In this document: piece after piece, positions 32,885 through 50,200 of the stretch
Numbering within the stretch: the first letter of the stretch is position 1
Layout: the number at the start of each line of letters is the position of its first letter
Assembly: GCA_946811185.2 (NCBI GenBank)
Contig: OX328099.1
Span: forward strand, 19,123,859 to 19,187,858
Source: Hippopus hippopus
Lineage: Eukaryota > Mollusca > Bivalvia > Cardiida > Cardiidae
Direction: 5' to 3'
Length of the DNA stretch: 64,000 nt
The notes under the pieces: model-generated
What the model was told of the DNA's origin: nothing
The model's database searches: none
The model's input: only the letters and a program-made list of their open reading frames with translations
Translations under genes and position numbers: made by a program

Positions 32885-33970
32885 TAGCTCCACTGGCCAA
32901 AGGCCAGAGAGCTATTGTCATGGCGTTGTGTCCGTCGTCTGTCCGTCCGTCCGTCCGTTCGTGCGTGCGTCCGTAAACTTTTTCTTTAAAAAACTTCTCC
33001 TTAGAAACTATTGACTGGATTTTTACCAAATTTCACAGGAATGTTCCTTTGGTGGTCCTCTTTCAAATTCCTTCAAATAATTGTGTTCCATGAAGAATTC
33101 TGGTTACTATGGCAACCAAAGTAAAAAACCTTTAAAAATCTTCTCCTCCCAAACCGCTATTTGGATAGCATTATTATTTTGCAGGAATGTTCCTTAGATA
33201 CAGGTTTACAGAATTCCTTAAAAAAAAAAAGATCTGTCAAAAAACATGGCTTTTATGGGAGACTCATTTTCCTTTTATGGTATAAAGTAAAATCTTTGAA
33301 AAATTTCTTCTCTAAAACTATTCATTGGATTTCATTGTTGTTAGCTCCACTGGCCGAAGGCCAGCGAGCTATTGTCATGGCGTTGTGTCCGTCGTGCGTC
33401 CGTCCGTCCGTCCGTCCGTTCGTCCGTCCGTTCGTCCGTGCGTCCGTCTGTAAACTTTTTCTTTAAAAAACTTCTCCTCAGAAACTATTGACTGGATTTT
33501 TACCAAATTTCACAGGAATGTTCCTTTGGTGGTCCTCTTTCAAATTCCTTCAAATAATTGTGTTCCATGAAGAATTCTGGTTACCATGGCAACCAAAGTA
33601 AAAAACCTTTGAAAATCTTCTCCTCCCAAACCGCTATTTGGATAGCATTATTATTTTGCAGGAATGTTCCTTAGATACAGGTTTACAGAATTCCTTAAAA
33701 AAAAAAAAGATCTGTCAAAAAACATGGCTTTTATGGGAGACTCATTTTCCTTTTATGGTATAAAGTAAAATCTTTGAAGAATTTCTTCTCTAAAACTATT
33801 CATTGGATTTCATTGTTGTTTTGCAGGTAAGTTCCTATGGTGGTTGTCTACCAAATTGTTTCTTCAGTGAGCTAAAATGCAGGATTGAATGATAATTGTT
33901 AAAAACTTCCTTTCGCCATTATAGAAATATCAGGCCTGTGGAGCGATACAGGCGCTCAAGCGCCTCTAGT
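32885..33970 (+). mobile_element. Helitron-like repeat, partly duplicated in tandem
   Basis: Starts tagctccactggccaaaggccag (hairpin) and runs into CGTCCGTCCGTTCGT simple repeats; the end is ggcgctcaagcgcctctagt (hairpin then CTAGT). The first 457 bp (32885-33341) are almost identical to 33342-33798; only the second copy has the 3' end. Confidence 0.65.
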
Positions 33971-34179
33971 TTTTAGGTTGTGTTAATTCAGTTGATTCCA
34001 CAAATCTAATTTGTTACCTGCTGTACTCTTACCCATTTTTGCTCATGGTACATGTATTTTTAAGCCAGATACAATGAATAATTACTGTGCATAAAAGACA
34101 AACTTTTCAGAATGGGTAGTATCCTTTTCTTAATGATAGGAGGAGCAATAACTGATTCAAATCAGCAAGATCTAGGCCA

Positions 34180-34290
34180 TTTTGGCTTGTTATTGTTGAT
34201 TTACAGATGATGTAGATCCATGATCAGATTGCACATGTATCCTGTGTAATCTAATCTTTGATCTGTAATGTTGGCATTATAGCCAAAAAT
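34180..34290 (+). mobile_element. MITE-B fragment
   Basis: gtagatccatgatcagattg and tgtaatctaatctttgatct. Confidence 0.5.
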
Positions 34291-34317
34291 AACTTTTATC
34301 AGTAGCATACAAAAAAT

Positions 34318-34542
34318 TAACGCCACCACACGACAGTTTAAAGGCATTGAAAGCATTTGCAGATGACAAATGTGGCTGAAACAGAGGGAGTTTTCTTTTA
34401 AAGCTTTGAAAATGTTGTGGGAAAAGGAGAAAATGCTGAGAAAATGTTGAGTACTGCATTTTCTCCTTTTCAAAGAAGGTCTTCAGAAGCTGTATTCTTC
34501 AAGTCAGTAAAAAAACACTGGAGTGTTTATCAAGGGTTGAAT
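34318..34542 (+). mobile_element. MITE-A, centre rearranged
   Basis: gagaaaatgctgagaaaatg: first arm partly duplicated. Confidence 0.75.
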
Positions 34543-34783
34543 AAGTATAATTTATTATCAGAATGCCTTTAAGTGTATGCAAATATTCAGTCTATTGTAC
34601 AAAAACATGTAAGTTATCATCTGTGTAGAAAACTGTGTTTAGTTGAAAGTATTTTTGTCTCTATGTCATGTGTATCAAAATGTCATGTAGACATGAAAAA
34701 ATGAAATAAATATATGCGAGACCATTTTGAAATAATATCTGTGTTGTCTTCTTGTTTTTATAGACCATTCTCTAATATCTCTA

Positions 34784-34975
34784 TCCCATCTGATCCCAAC
34801 TTTTAATGACCCTGAGGGAGGAAACTATGGAAATATTTTGAGAAAAGGAGAAAATGCTGGTAACCAGCATTTTCTCCTTTTCTCAAAATATTTTTTATCC
34901 ATTTCAATAACAAATGTCATCATTTAAACCATGGTAAGTTTCTCCTCTACGAATGCTTTTATTATAGAAAGCCAA
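34784..34975 (-). mobile_element. MITE-A, left end truncated
   Basis: Compensated palindrome: aatattttgagaaaagg pairs with cctttt(c)tcaaaatatt. Confidence 0.78.
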
Positions 34976-35062
34976 GTATTTTCTGTGTGGAAAAGAGCAA
35001 TATAAATGAGGTGGAAGTGATCCACCTTTAGCAAAATCTGTGGAACTTCAGTAACACATGAA

Positions 35063-35133
35063 CAGTTAGCTGTTGCTGTGGTATGACTGAAAATATGTTG
35101 AAAGTGGCATAAAATACCATTCAAATCAACAGG
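35063..35133 (+). mobile_element. SINE 3' fragment
   Basis: gctgttgctgtggtatgact followed by gaaaatatgttgaaagtggc and accattcaaatcaac, the tail of the SINEs above without a head. Confidence 0.4.
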
Positions 35134-35157
35134 TGAATATCCCTCTTCTAAGCAATA

Positions 35158-35262
35158 TTGGAATTTGAGCAATTGCTTCTAATAAGCCATTGCTCCTTTT
35201 CCCATGATAACTTCAAAAGCTGTCTGATGTGCTTTCATTTTGTGTGGTAGCTATCAAATGTT
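35158..35262 (+). mobile_element. MITE-A, degraded right half
   Basis: gccattgctccttttcccat, aacttcaaaagctgtctgat and attttgtgtggtagc. Confidence 0.45.
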
Positions 35263-35278
35263 GAATGTGAAAACATTT

Positions 35279-35520
35279 GAGCCATGCTCTCTGAAAAGGG
35301 GGCTTGGTGCATCTGCTAAAAGTATCACACCATGTCAGCCTGCACAGGCTGACATAATTTTGTTGAAATATTTTGCTGTTTGTAAATTTTCTGCATGTCA
35401 AAGAACCATTTTACCTCATGGTTTAGCCAGTTGTTAGACAAAATGGATTTTATGGACCCATAATAATGTGATGACCTGCTTGGTACAATGCATTTCCATC
35501 ATGCCAGAGTATGGCTTATT
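35279..35520 (+). mobile_element. MITE-C
   Basis: gagccatgctctctgaaaag start; palindrome shortened to cagcctgcacaggctgac. Confidence 0.7.
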
Positions 35521-35522
35521 TC

Positions 35523-36095
35523 AACAAGAGGGCTGTAGGCCCTAGTGTGCTCATCCAAGCAAACTCATCAAGGATTGATAAAGTTGAAGATATCCTTGTT
35601 TTGATGATGTAAACATGTAAAAATGATTGTTAGTGACCTACTTTTTGATCCAATGTGACCCAGTTTTTAACTTGTTCAATGCATAATCAAGTTTCATTGG
35701 TCTTGGATGGAAAAAGTGGCCTCAAGAGGGCGTGCAAGATTTGTCCCAGTGACCTAATTTTAGACCTACTGGTACCCAGTTTTGAAGTTGTCTCGGAATC
35801 ATCAGGACATAATTATATTTTGATCAATTTCCTTGAGTATCAGACTGAAAATCATGTTTCCAAAGTGCACACAAGGTTTTTCTAAGATTGGACCCAGTGA
35901 CCTACTTTTTGACACAATACGACCCAATGTTGAACTAGATATCAAGACAAACATTTTGTTCAAGTTTCACAAGTATCCAACTGAAAATGTGGCTTCTAGA
36001 GTGCACACAAGGTATTTGCTAAAGACTGCACAACAGGCAATAGACAGAGCAGGATTACAAAAGCTCACATGGAGCATTTCGGACTCGGATGAGCT
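35523..36095 (+). mobile_element. Dispersed repeat with 5' hairpin and internal repeats
   Basis: Starts aacaagagggctgtaggccc (hairpin) and ends cggactcggatgagctaaaaa. Inside, 'gtgacctactttttgac(c)caat(g)cgaccca' plus 'gtgcacacaaggtttt' recur about three times. Layout resembles the other hairpin-ended elements here. Confidence 0.5.
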
Positions 36096-36495
36096 AAAAA
36101 GTTATGTACCATTGTCCATTGTATGCTTTAGCCTATAGACCTCTTTTCTGCTGAAACCAATTTACTCTGGGTATTTCCTGATGTATTATATTTAAAACAC
36201 GATACCTGTTTGGAATTTCTAAAACACTTGATGAAGGCAGTCAAAGGACAGGTAAGTATTAGTGGGTATTTCACATAAGAAATTCAGTATGGGTTGGTAA
36301 TATTTAATAAAATATACATAATAAACCATATGTCCAGCACCTTTCAAAAATATTGTTGTAAACATAGTAAAATATTTATCCAAATAGTACCAAATAAAAA
36401 ATGTTGGTTGAAACAGAATTTGAACTAGATAGACCATGAAGATAGTTGGAATTGCTTTTGAGAAACACATATATATAAAGCCTACAAATGCTTTT

Positions 36496-36765
36496 TAACA
36501 CTTTACAAAATAAAAACTACATAATTTAAAAACTACATAATTTTAGACTGTCATATTTAGAGACATGAAGCATTTGCATATGACAAATGGGGGCCTATTG
36601 GATTTTGTTCTGAAAGAGTAGAAAAAGTGAGAAAAGGACAAAATGTTAAATAACACCGTTTTCTTTATTTTTGACAACAGAATGCTGTATACCAGCATTT
36701 TCTCCATTTCCTGCAATGTTTGCAGAAGCTTCTTGAAGGCCATCAAAATCTTTGATTGATTTGTG
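36496..36765 (+). mobile_element. MITE-A, long diverged copy
   Basis: Carries a local duplication at its start (aaaactacataattt twice) and an insertion in the centre. Confidence 0.65.
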
Positions 36766-36811
36766 AAAGAAAAATAGCACAGTGTAAAGATTACAATATG
36801 ACTAAAGATGA

Positions 36812-36900
36812 CTACCAGCATTTTCCCCTTTTCCCACAATGTTTTCAAAGGCCTTCTTTCTCAGGGTCGTCAAAAGTTGGCATTGTGCAGTAAAGATTTA
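36812..36900 (+). mobile_element. MITE-A, right half
   Basis: accagcattttccccttttc to attgtgcagtaaagatttaa. Confidence 0.7.
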
Positions 36901-37048
36901 AATGCCACTGAAAAAAGCCGTCTGAACTGGGATCTATACTGTCTACTAGTGTGGAGGGAAATTCCCACAACAGCATTAACACAGTCATTTTTTTTGACTG
37001 ACAGCATAAACCAATATCATTCATCAAAGCCTTTCTATGACTAGACAT

Positions 37049-37080
37049 TTACCCCCCCTCCCCCCCCCCAAAAAAAAACT
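37049..37080 (+). repeat. C/A homopolymer run
   Basis: acccccc..ctccccccccccaaaaaaaa; low complexity with no other content. Confidence 0.9.
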
Positions 37081-37105
37081 AACTTGTATTCACATAACTC
37101 TTTTT

Positions 37106-37235
37106 ATGCTTGAAAGAGTAGAAAACAAATAGGTTAGAAAAAAATGCTGGCAACCAGCATTCTCTCCTTTTGTAACAATGTTTTTCAAAGCCATCTGCTT
37201 TGGGGTCGTTAAAGGAATTGTTTGATATAGAGATA
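37106..37235 (+). mobile_element. MITE-A, left arm missing
   Basis: aaatgctggcaaccagcatt centre; gtcgttaaaggaattgtttg right arm. Confidence 0.65.
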
Positions 37236-37469
37236 AAATACATGTAAATCAAGACACAAAATACTTTCACTTTTTTGAGATCACAATACACACAGGCCCC
37301 AAGTTACAGAAAAGAACACAAGCTAAATTAATCTAAATGAGGTAAGATAATAAGAAATACCTATTTTTGGTCACATTATTCATACATAATTAAATAACTG
37401 AACTGTGAAGGACAGAATGGATCATACAGCACAAAAGACACAAGTAATGGAAATATACAGCATATAGTA

Positions 37470-37676
37470 TGATAACTCTGTACCAAACAATAAAATTTTA
37501 GACTTTTTCAATTTCAAAATGACAAGTTTGATCTGGCTCATATACATGTAATAGGATTTTCTCTAAGTTTGTAGAAAACTGGGGGCAAAGGAGCTAATGC
37601 TAGTTACTAACATTTTCTAGCTTTCCCACAATGTCTTCAAGTCAGTAAATTTCAGGATTTTTTGGTAAAAGACTAA
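37470..37676 (+). mobile_element. MITE-A, diverged
   Basis: Overlaps the next copy by its ctaa/ttaa boundary. Confidence 0.75.
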
Positions 37677-37898
37677 CTCTTCGCCAAGCAATCCTGTGAG
37701 TTCATTACCCAAAAGGAGCTTTTCAACACATTTTGGGAACAATAGTTATGCTAGGTTACCAGCGTTGTCTCTTTTTTCTCGCAATTTTTTCTATCATCTC
37801 AAAGGAAAATCCCATCATATGAACCACACCAAACATGTAGTTTACATATGCTTTCAATTTGGACAGGTCCAAAACATTGATGCTTGGTAAGAAGTTAA
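37673..37898 (-). mobile_element. MITE-A, diverged
   Basis: ctaactcttcgccaagcaat start, left TIR gcttggtaagaagttaa. Confidence 0.78.
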
Positions 37899-37947
37899 AA
37901 ATAATCCTGGCTGATACATTTCATATACATGTAGACATGACTTTAAT

Positions 37948-38028
37948 ACCTTTTTGAAAACTCTTTGGGAAAAGGAGTGATTACTTGTAACAAGCAATTG
38001 CTTCTTTTCCTTCAATGTGTTCCATGTC
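37948..38028. mobile_element. MITE-A centre variant
   Basis: ttgggaaaaggagtgattac, loop ttgtaacaagcaa, like the variant at 12203. Confidence 0.5.
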
Positions 38029-38115
38029 AGCCAAAATAGAACCCTTTCTTCCAAATATCTAGTCCCAAGACAACTTTTGTAATGGCTATAAAACCCTGAT
38101 AATACAATTTCATAT

Positions 38116-38372
38116 GAGCCATGCTCTGTGAAAAGGGGGCTTAATACATCTGCAAAAAGTATCAACCAATATCAGCCTGCACAGTCCATGCAGGCTGACA
38201 TGGGTTGAAACTTTTTGCTATAGGTCATTTTTCTGCATGTCAAAGGCCAATTCTACCTCAAGATCCAGTCGAAAGGTAGAGAAAATGAATTTTATGGATC
38301 CATAATTACATGATAACTTGCTTGGTACAAAACATCACGGAGATGCATGAAGCCTCATTTTGCCACAGTATG
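38116..38372 (+). mobile_element. MITE-C, full length
   Basis: GAGCCATGCTCTGTGAAAAG start; cagcctgcacagtccatgca centre; end ccacagtatggctc. Confidence 0.75.
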
Positions 38373-38587
38373 GCTCGCATACACCATATATATATACACT
38401 GTATATTATGAGGGGACTGTAATTTGATTGTGCACTGATTTTCATTCATATTTTGTGTACTGTAATGGGGTAACTTTACTTGACAGAAACTTATGTACAT
38501 GCGGCCAGATCTCATTCGAGTACTTCCCTGTAAATTCTTCAAGTAAACCATTATTCCTGAAACAGAATAATAAAGCATCAACCTGAA

Positions 38588-38903
38588 AAATAGACGATTG
38601 ATTGATTGCTTGAATGTATGGTGTTTAATGCCGTTTTCAACATATTTTAGTTATATCGCGGCGGCCAGTGCACCTATCCATGCTTTCCTAAAGTCTTTGT
38701 TACCAGTATTCGACACAATATTCTGCCCAAGCCACAGGCTGCTTTCCCACATAACCATTGTCGAAACAATGATCAGTGGTAAGAAAGGAATGAATCCTGT
38801 CGCAATCAATCCTCGTAAAAAAATTGGCCGAGCCGGGGATCGAACCAGCGACCTCTTGTTCTCAAGTCCTGTACGCTACTAACTGAGCTATTGGGACTCG
38901 GCC
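38588..38903 (-). mobile_element. tRNA-derived SINE (type 1), minus strand
   Basis: Tail at the left (gattgattgattgcttg), head at the right: read on the minus strand, A box tagctcagttagtag and B box ggttcgatccc are well preserved. Confidence 0.8.
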
Positions 38904-39038
38904 CTAAAAATAGTAAGTCAATTCTATAACTACAACCAAACTAAAACAATCATGTGCATGGAGATATACTAGTAAACGTTAAAAATGTTTTAAAAATAAA
39001 GCCACATGATTGTCTTCAAAACATGAAGGTATTTTGAG

Positions 39039-39216
39039 TTATCTCTTTCAAATGACAAAACTTTAGACTCCACCAAATTAAAAAGTACAAGCAGATGAGA
39101 ATTAAGCTCAAAATACTTGTATGGTTTCTGTCTTTGAAATGGTTGAAAACACAGTGGGAAAAAGGAGAAAATGCTGGTTACCAGCACTTTCTCCTTTTTC
39201 CCGACAATATAATAAC
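39039..39216 (+). mobile_element. MITE-A, right arm missing
   Basis: tctctttcaaatgacaaaac left TIR; good palindrome (gctggttaccagcac). Confidence 0.75.
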
Positions 39217-39369
39217 AAGCAAGTGAGATAAATGATGTTGCAACTTTTGTCATTATGACATGAGTTTGTTTTTTTTTACCATTTTATAGCTAATTACAGA
39301 CAATCCCAGGCTACAACTGCCATATTTCTCAATTTATCAAAACTCTATCAGGAGACTGAAAATAATTCG

Positions 39370-44047
<4,678 letters not shown>

Positions 44048-44052
44048 TTAGA

Positions 44053-44249
44053 ATGGAAACATCTCATCGACATCACAGGAGAAGTGCTCACAATTTGAAG
44101 CATAAAAGCCAACATTTCCGAGGGAATCCTGAAGGAGACAGCATCAGTGCAAAGAAAAAGTTTAAAGTTCCAGTAGCACCCAGGATCAGTGATGAAGATC
44201 TGGCATATGATAGTGGAGTATCATCATTGAAGAGAAGGAAACATGGCAG
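44053..44249 (+). CDS. PUM3: PUM3 first coding exon
   Basis: ATG in context agaATGg, 5 nt after acceptor ataccag. It encodes a basic stretch METSHRHHRRSAHNLKHKSQ...SSLKRRKHG and ends in phase 2 at donor gtaggt. The KKKFKV and KRRKHGR clusters could act as nuclear localisation signals. Confidence 0.8.
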
Positions 44250-47200
44250 GTAGGTCAGCTATAATGCCCAAGTTTGTACATACAGTTTTTCATGCACAAT
44301 AGTTGTGAGGTCTTCTGGTGAATGCTGATTAATCAGTTTCCACATAATACCGAGTCATAATGACCCTGAAGAATAAAACTTTTCTCCTTTTCCAACAATG
44401 TTTACAACTCTTTCAGCCTCAAATATCATTGTTTGAGCAGTGTTTGGCATCTAGTCTGCCAATGCTTTGAATTAGGACCAGTCTAAAATTTTGCTAATTG
44501 GTAAAGAGTTAATGATAAATAAAACTGAATTAAGAATTTCTGTATTTCATTCTTGTCAGTAGCTTTGGTATTTTATGAATTGCTTACTGATGAAATAAGG
44601 AAATATATAAATGGTAAATAAGCAGAGTTCCCGATCACGCAAAATCGTACGTGAAACATGTATAAGTGAAATCAAAAGCATACAAAATGACAAAACTGTA
44701 CGTGAAATCATGCACAAAAAATACGGACAAAGATCAAAATAAAAAAAACAGAAGTTGGTTGCATAAAAAAACGTAAAAGCAATTTTCTGAAAATTTAAAT
44801 AATCAGAAAAGTTTGGGATTTCCAGCTTCCTATCTTCAGAACATTTACATGGTCGGCGTACTCGGTCTTTATTGTTGTGATCAATAAATGCAGACTGGGA
44901 CTCATTTGTTTCCAAAAAATATCCATAATTCAGCTGTCCTTTTGTTAACGCAGTCTATGAAAAAGGGTTTTGTCGACGTCAACGTCTTTCGTCTGTAAAC
45001 TAACATTGGGAATGGCTCAGAAACGCTGTACTTTGGAAGCTTTCGGATTTCAGAATTTGGGTTCCTGTAAGAAAGTCAGGCCAAATGAAACGACGTAAAC
45101 TGAGGAGGATAATAGTGCTGCAGATGAAAGCAAGGTTATTCAGAAACCGATAGCAAAAAAACTGTTCCAAAACAAATGGCTGTCTTGTGGAGAAAGAGGC
45201 ATTTAAGAAAACAATTTAGAGTTGTACTGCTTTTTTTGAATTTGTACCCCCATTTTTTTTCTTATGCCCCCATTTTTCAATTGTAGGGGGTACAAAACCC
45301 CAAATAAAAATTTCAGTGGGAACACTGATAAGCAACATGCTACATGTATAAAAGTAGTGTCTATCTCCATTTGAACTGAGAACACAATCTGAATATGATA
45401 TCAATAGGTTTTATTCAACACCTCTTTATATTCATATTCAAATAAAATCTTTTCTTAATTCAGTGTTTTGCCAAGAGTGCATTTCTTGCGTTTTTGACTC
45501 ATTGATTTCTTTGCTGACACACCAGGGTTTTCCATGACGCACAAATCCTGCGTCAATGACGCAATTTTAACTCAAATGACCCCCAAAATAAATAACAGTG
45601 CGTCATCAGTGACGCGACTTTCCAAAATCTAAAACATACAGGAAATTGAATAAAGCGTCATAAATCCAAGTCTGTTCTTGCTTCAATATCAGACGAACAC
45701 TGTTCTTATTTTAACTACATGGTTTATTTTGGAAAAAAGTGGTTTTCCGGTAATTTATTTATAGAATAATACTGGTTTACGCATTATTGCCGTAAATGGA
45801 CATGTGTCGTAAATACGGGCCCATTCAAAGTCTTGGTTGGGTTCTCTGTATTTCAAAGCTTATTTCACATGACTTCCGTTAGATAAAAGTACACATTACC
45901 AGTCTGTTCTGGTCACGGAAAATAATGTCACGATGAGGTAAACATCTTCTTTTATCGTCTGCTTCCTACAATTGCCGATCAAGCCACGTCATGCAGCGAT
46001 TCAGACGAGAATGTTTCGTCTGTCAAAAATTGAAATCGAGCATTCCAACAGAAATGGCTTATAGACTTTTACTTTCTTGGAGTTAAAGGTGAAATGCATT
46101 GTAATCTGTGCTTGATGACGAAGAGACCCATTTTTTTGACCTCCAAAATTTAAGAAATGACTCGCAACTAATGAGGCAAGGGGTCACAAAACCCTGCACA
46201 CTAAAATTTGTTGTTGTGTGTCTTTTCTGACGCAACCAGAAAATATCAGTTCAATCGAAACAATAGTACATAATGCACACCATGACATCGAGCTGAAATA
46301 CAAAGGGATAAAATAAGGTTTGTATATGCAGAGAGAGAAGATTGAGAGTTCATGATAAGGCACCCAGTGTCTGAAACCAATTTTATTAATAATTACCAAT
46401 AAATATCTGCCCATACTGCACAAAAACAAAAAAGGATTAAAGAAAACGGATTGCTACCAACTGGCTTCTTTCTGACTCATTCACACATTTGAATCTCTGT
46501 TTAGTAATAAATAACTAGGTACAGAAGAACTATAGGAAGGTCAACTTGTCGCTTTAAACGAGTATGGTCTGTGTATTCTAGATGCTTTCCGAATAGAATA
46601 GCTAATAAACCAAAAAAGAAAAACAGAAAGAACTTTCAGACTGTTTTGCTGTCCCTTCCACGATTAAACACATCATACTTAAAAATGCTTTGTCAGACTA
46701 TTTCATCAGATAGATTATGATATCATGATCAGACTGCTCTGTATGCATCATGTCATGTTGTATAAAATGGCAAGTACAATCTTGAAAAAAAACATTTACT
46801 AATGGAAAATATCTGGTCCTGCAATAAGCACTGTTAGGGTTAAGTATCACACAACCAAGATTCAGGGTTCTCCCTAGGTCCAGAATCCCAAGAGTCATTG
46901 ACTCTTGGGCCCAAATTTTCAAGAGTCAAAATGGAATTTCCAAGAGTCTAATAGAAATGTCCAAGGGTCACATTTATCACGGAGAGATAAGGGTGAAATA
47001 ATGAAAACTTTCCATTTATATTCTTTGTTTATGGATAGGAATTAGATAAGAAAATACCGTATCTTATGTAGAGACTTGTTGGAATGAAGTGGACAGAAGA
47101 ATTTTAAATTGCAGCCCTAGCATGTAATTCATCTTGATGAATAAATGGACACAAACAACTTTTGAACTGTTTACCAAACAACAAAAACTTTTGACTAGAT

Positions 47201-50200
47201 CATAATTATTTTAGACATTTGCAGACGACAATTCAAATGTGGCTGGAACGACTTGATTTGTCTTTCTTACCCCAGAACATTGTGGAAATGGGAGAAAATA
47301 AAGTTCACATCCATTAAAGTGTTATTTCTTAAGAGTTAAATCTTCTTTTCTTGTCCAATTACTTTTTCTTTCATACTTGTTCCCCCCATTTAATCTATAG
47401 GTTGTAGTTTATTTTCATCTTAAAAAGTTTTTCCTAATTTTTAAACAGAGATTTTAGCTTTCACTTATTGTTTCATAAAGAAATAAGTATAAATTCACTG
47501 TTTAAATTTGTCACCAAAGATGAAAAGATAGTTTGAAGTGCCTCTGATCGGACGATGTCAAAATGATTTCTGTTGTGTCATGGGTTTTCACGTATTTTTC
47601 CAGCGATCTTTTTTTCAAATCAGTTAATATTTTTACAAGTATTATTGCATGATTTGACATAAATTTGTTAATTAAGGTAGCAGTTAACTTGAAAACCTGT
47701 CATTTTACACTAGATAATTGGACTAACACCTTTATCATGTTTTCAAAAATGACTCGCTTGATTACGTGTGATAAACAGCGCTGCGTGCGTCTGTACACAG
47801 TTGACACTGGTCGTGTTTATTATAGGCTACATTCCTGCCGGATGCATGCGACATAATTTATATGACCCTTTGGCTGGTAATCTCATGCGTCAGATTGACG
47901 CTTAGGCAGATATTTTTGAGCGTCAAAAACGGGTCATTTCGGATTTCCATGCGTCAAAACCCGGAGTCCCGAGTCAAAGATATTGAAATAATTATTTCGA
48001 CAGTCAATAGACAAAGTCCATTTGTAGCAATATCATGCTTGTTTGATGAGAATATCACCTACAGTATTTGACAGTGTATGTTTTGAGCAACTGTTTTTCA
48101 TAAATCCTCATGAAGACAAAATTACAAGTTTATGCTCAATTCAATGAAATACTCCCTTTATTCTAGACATGATGACTACACATCACAGAGAAGAGGTTAC
48201 ACTAACAGAAGGACCTACAGCGACTCCGATATTTCATCACTTGATGTGACAGACACCCCAGAATCTCTGTCTCAGATCAGTGCCATCGCCCCTGATGTAT
48301 CACTGGCACAGACAACATTTTCAAGAATGCGTAACAATCCACCTAATGTTGATACAACATGGGAAAATGCAGTTTCTCATGCAAGAGGGGAGCCAGATGG
48401 TGCTGAAAAATCTTTCCATAAAAAAGGCAGCAGATCCTCAATGAAGGTTTGAATTCATACTTAGCACAAATTAATGAAAGGCACAGTAGTGGCCAAAAGT
48501 AAACAATACGGGTATTAAAATGCATTTAGATTTAAATCATACCTTTTAAAAGTGTTTAAAAATAGGTAGAAAGTAAACAACAAATAGAGCGACTTGGCAA
48601 CTGTAAAGCTACTTTAAAAGTATTTTTCTGCCAGCGACTAACAGTTGGACTGACCATACACTGACATCATACACTGTCATCTTCATTATAATTTCCATAC
48701 TTTTAATTGGTATGATTTAGATACATTTTAACACCCCATTGTTTACTTTTGGCTGCTATTGGGTTTTTAACTTTTACTCTTGTGTACTAAGTATTGTTTA
48801 GAATCCTTATACAATACACATAGGGATGATAATTGTTTATCAAACAACCCCATGTTTGACAACCTTGTAGATAAAGGTCTTTAAAACATTGTAGAAAAAG
48901 GAGAAAATGCTCTTTAACAGAATTTTGTCATCTTCCCACAATGTTTTTTACGCTTTCAAAACCAAATCTTCTCATTTGAGCCACATGCATTTTTTCAACT
49001 GAACACGCTCTCAGTTTGGACTAGTTTTAAATTTTTTTTTGTCTGCTAAAGGGTTGATTGGTGTCATGATATTGGTTTAGTTGTAGCTGGTTCTAGTTGT
49101 GAAAAATCTATCTGGAATGGAGGAGAATGCAAATTATCATAGTATATAAATGTTTTACTGCCCACTCCCTAGTTTTAACAATCTTGAGAGAGAAACGCAT
49201 TGAAAACAATAGTGGAAAAAGGAGAAAATGCTGGTAACCAGCATTTTCTCCTTTTTCCACAATGTTTTCTAGGCTATCAAAGACAAGTTCCAAAATTTGA
49301 GTCTTATTTTGATTGTCATCCGTAAATACTTTCATTTTGGACAAGTTCTCATTTATGTCGTTTGATATAGAGTTAAAAACAGATTTGCAGGAGACAGTCT
49401 TGATAACACAATTGTAGATGATACCATTGAACCAGCATAAACTCATTTCCAATACAAGTGAAAATATAATGCCAAAAGAGGAAAATTTAATTATTTCTCC
49501 TTTTTCCACCATGTTTCAGCAGTAGTTTGCTGCAAGTTAAAATATCTTCCATTTGGAATAAGTTGGTTGAATTTGTGCCCTTGGACACAGACACTTCAGA
49601 GCTCAGCCTAGTACTAGTGAAACCCAGGAAAAAAATATGTGAGCTGTTGCTGTGGTAATCCCTATGACGGATGTAATGTTGAAAGCAGCTTGTTGCATTG
49701 TAAGCTACTTTCTGTAGAAAAAATGTCTTGTAAAGGCATCCAGGTGACCTGATTCTTATTTTTCAAAAGTGTATATTTCACCTTAATCCTAACTTCTGAA
49801 GACAGCAATTGAAGTTTTATTTTAGACAGGATCTTGTAACATTCATCAATTCATTACTTTCACTTTCCTGTATCAACAGTGTTCCAAACATTATTTTAAT
49901 CAACAGGTTTTAGATACTGTCCCTGAGAATGAGTCCCTGCAAAATAAAAGTGGCAGTGCTTCATCATCATCAAAGGACCAAGAAAATATACCTGTAAATG
50001 TTGATAAGCCTGTTGCGATTGAGAGAAAAAAATCCATCAAGGTATACTTACTTTTTCCCTACACTACCTTAGGAAACTTTCCTTCAACTCTTCACTTGAC
50101 AATATAATTTTGGAATTTTCCATTTTGAAAGCATTGGAAGTCAATGTAAAAGATGTGGCTCAATGGACAGGATTGTCTCTAAAAGGGTGGAAAAGACTGT

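Noticed and set aside
33161..33466. ORF with SVRPFVRPFVRASV repeat
   Set aside because: Translation of CGTCCGTCCGTT simple repeats within a Helitron-like element.
38830..38900. tRNA gene on the minus strand
   Set aside because: Same SINE head as at 1050 and 8289, with SINE body attached and no complete cloverleaf.
49108..49512. Minus-strand ORF of 134 codons, the longest in the window
   Set aside because: Runs through a MITE-A copy; no family similarity.
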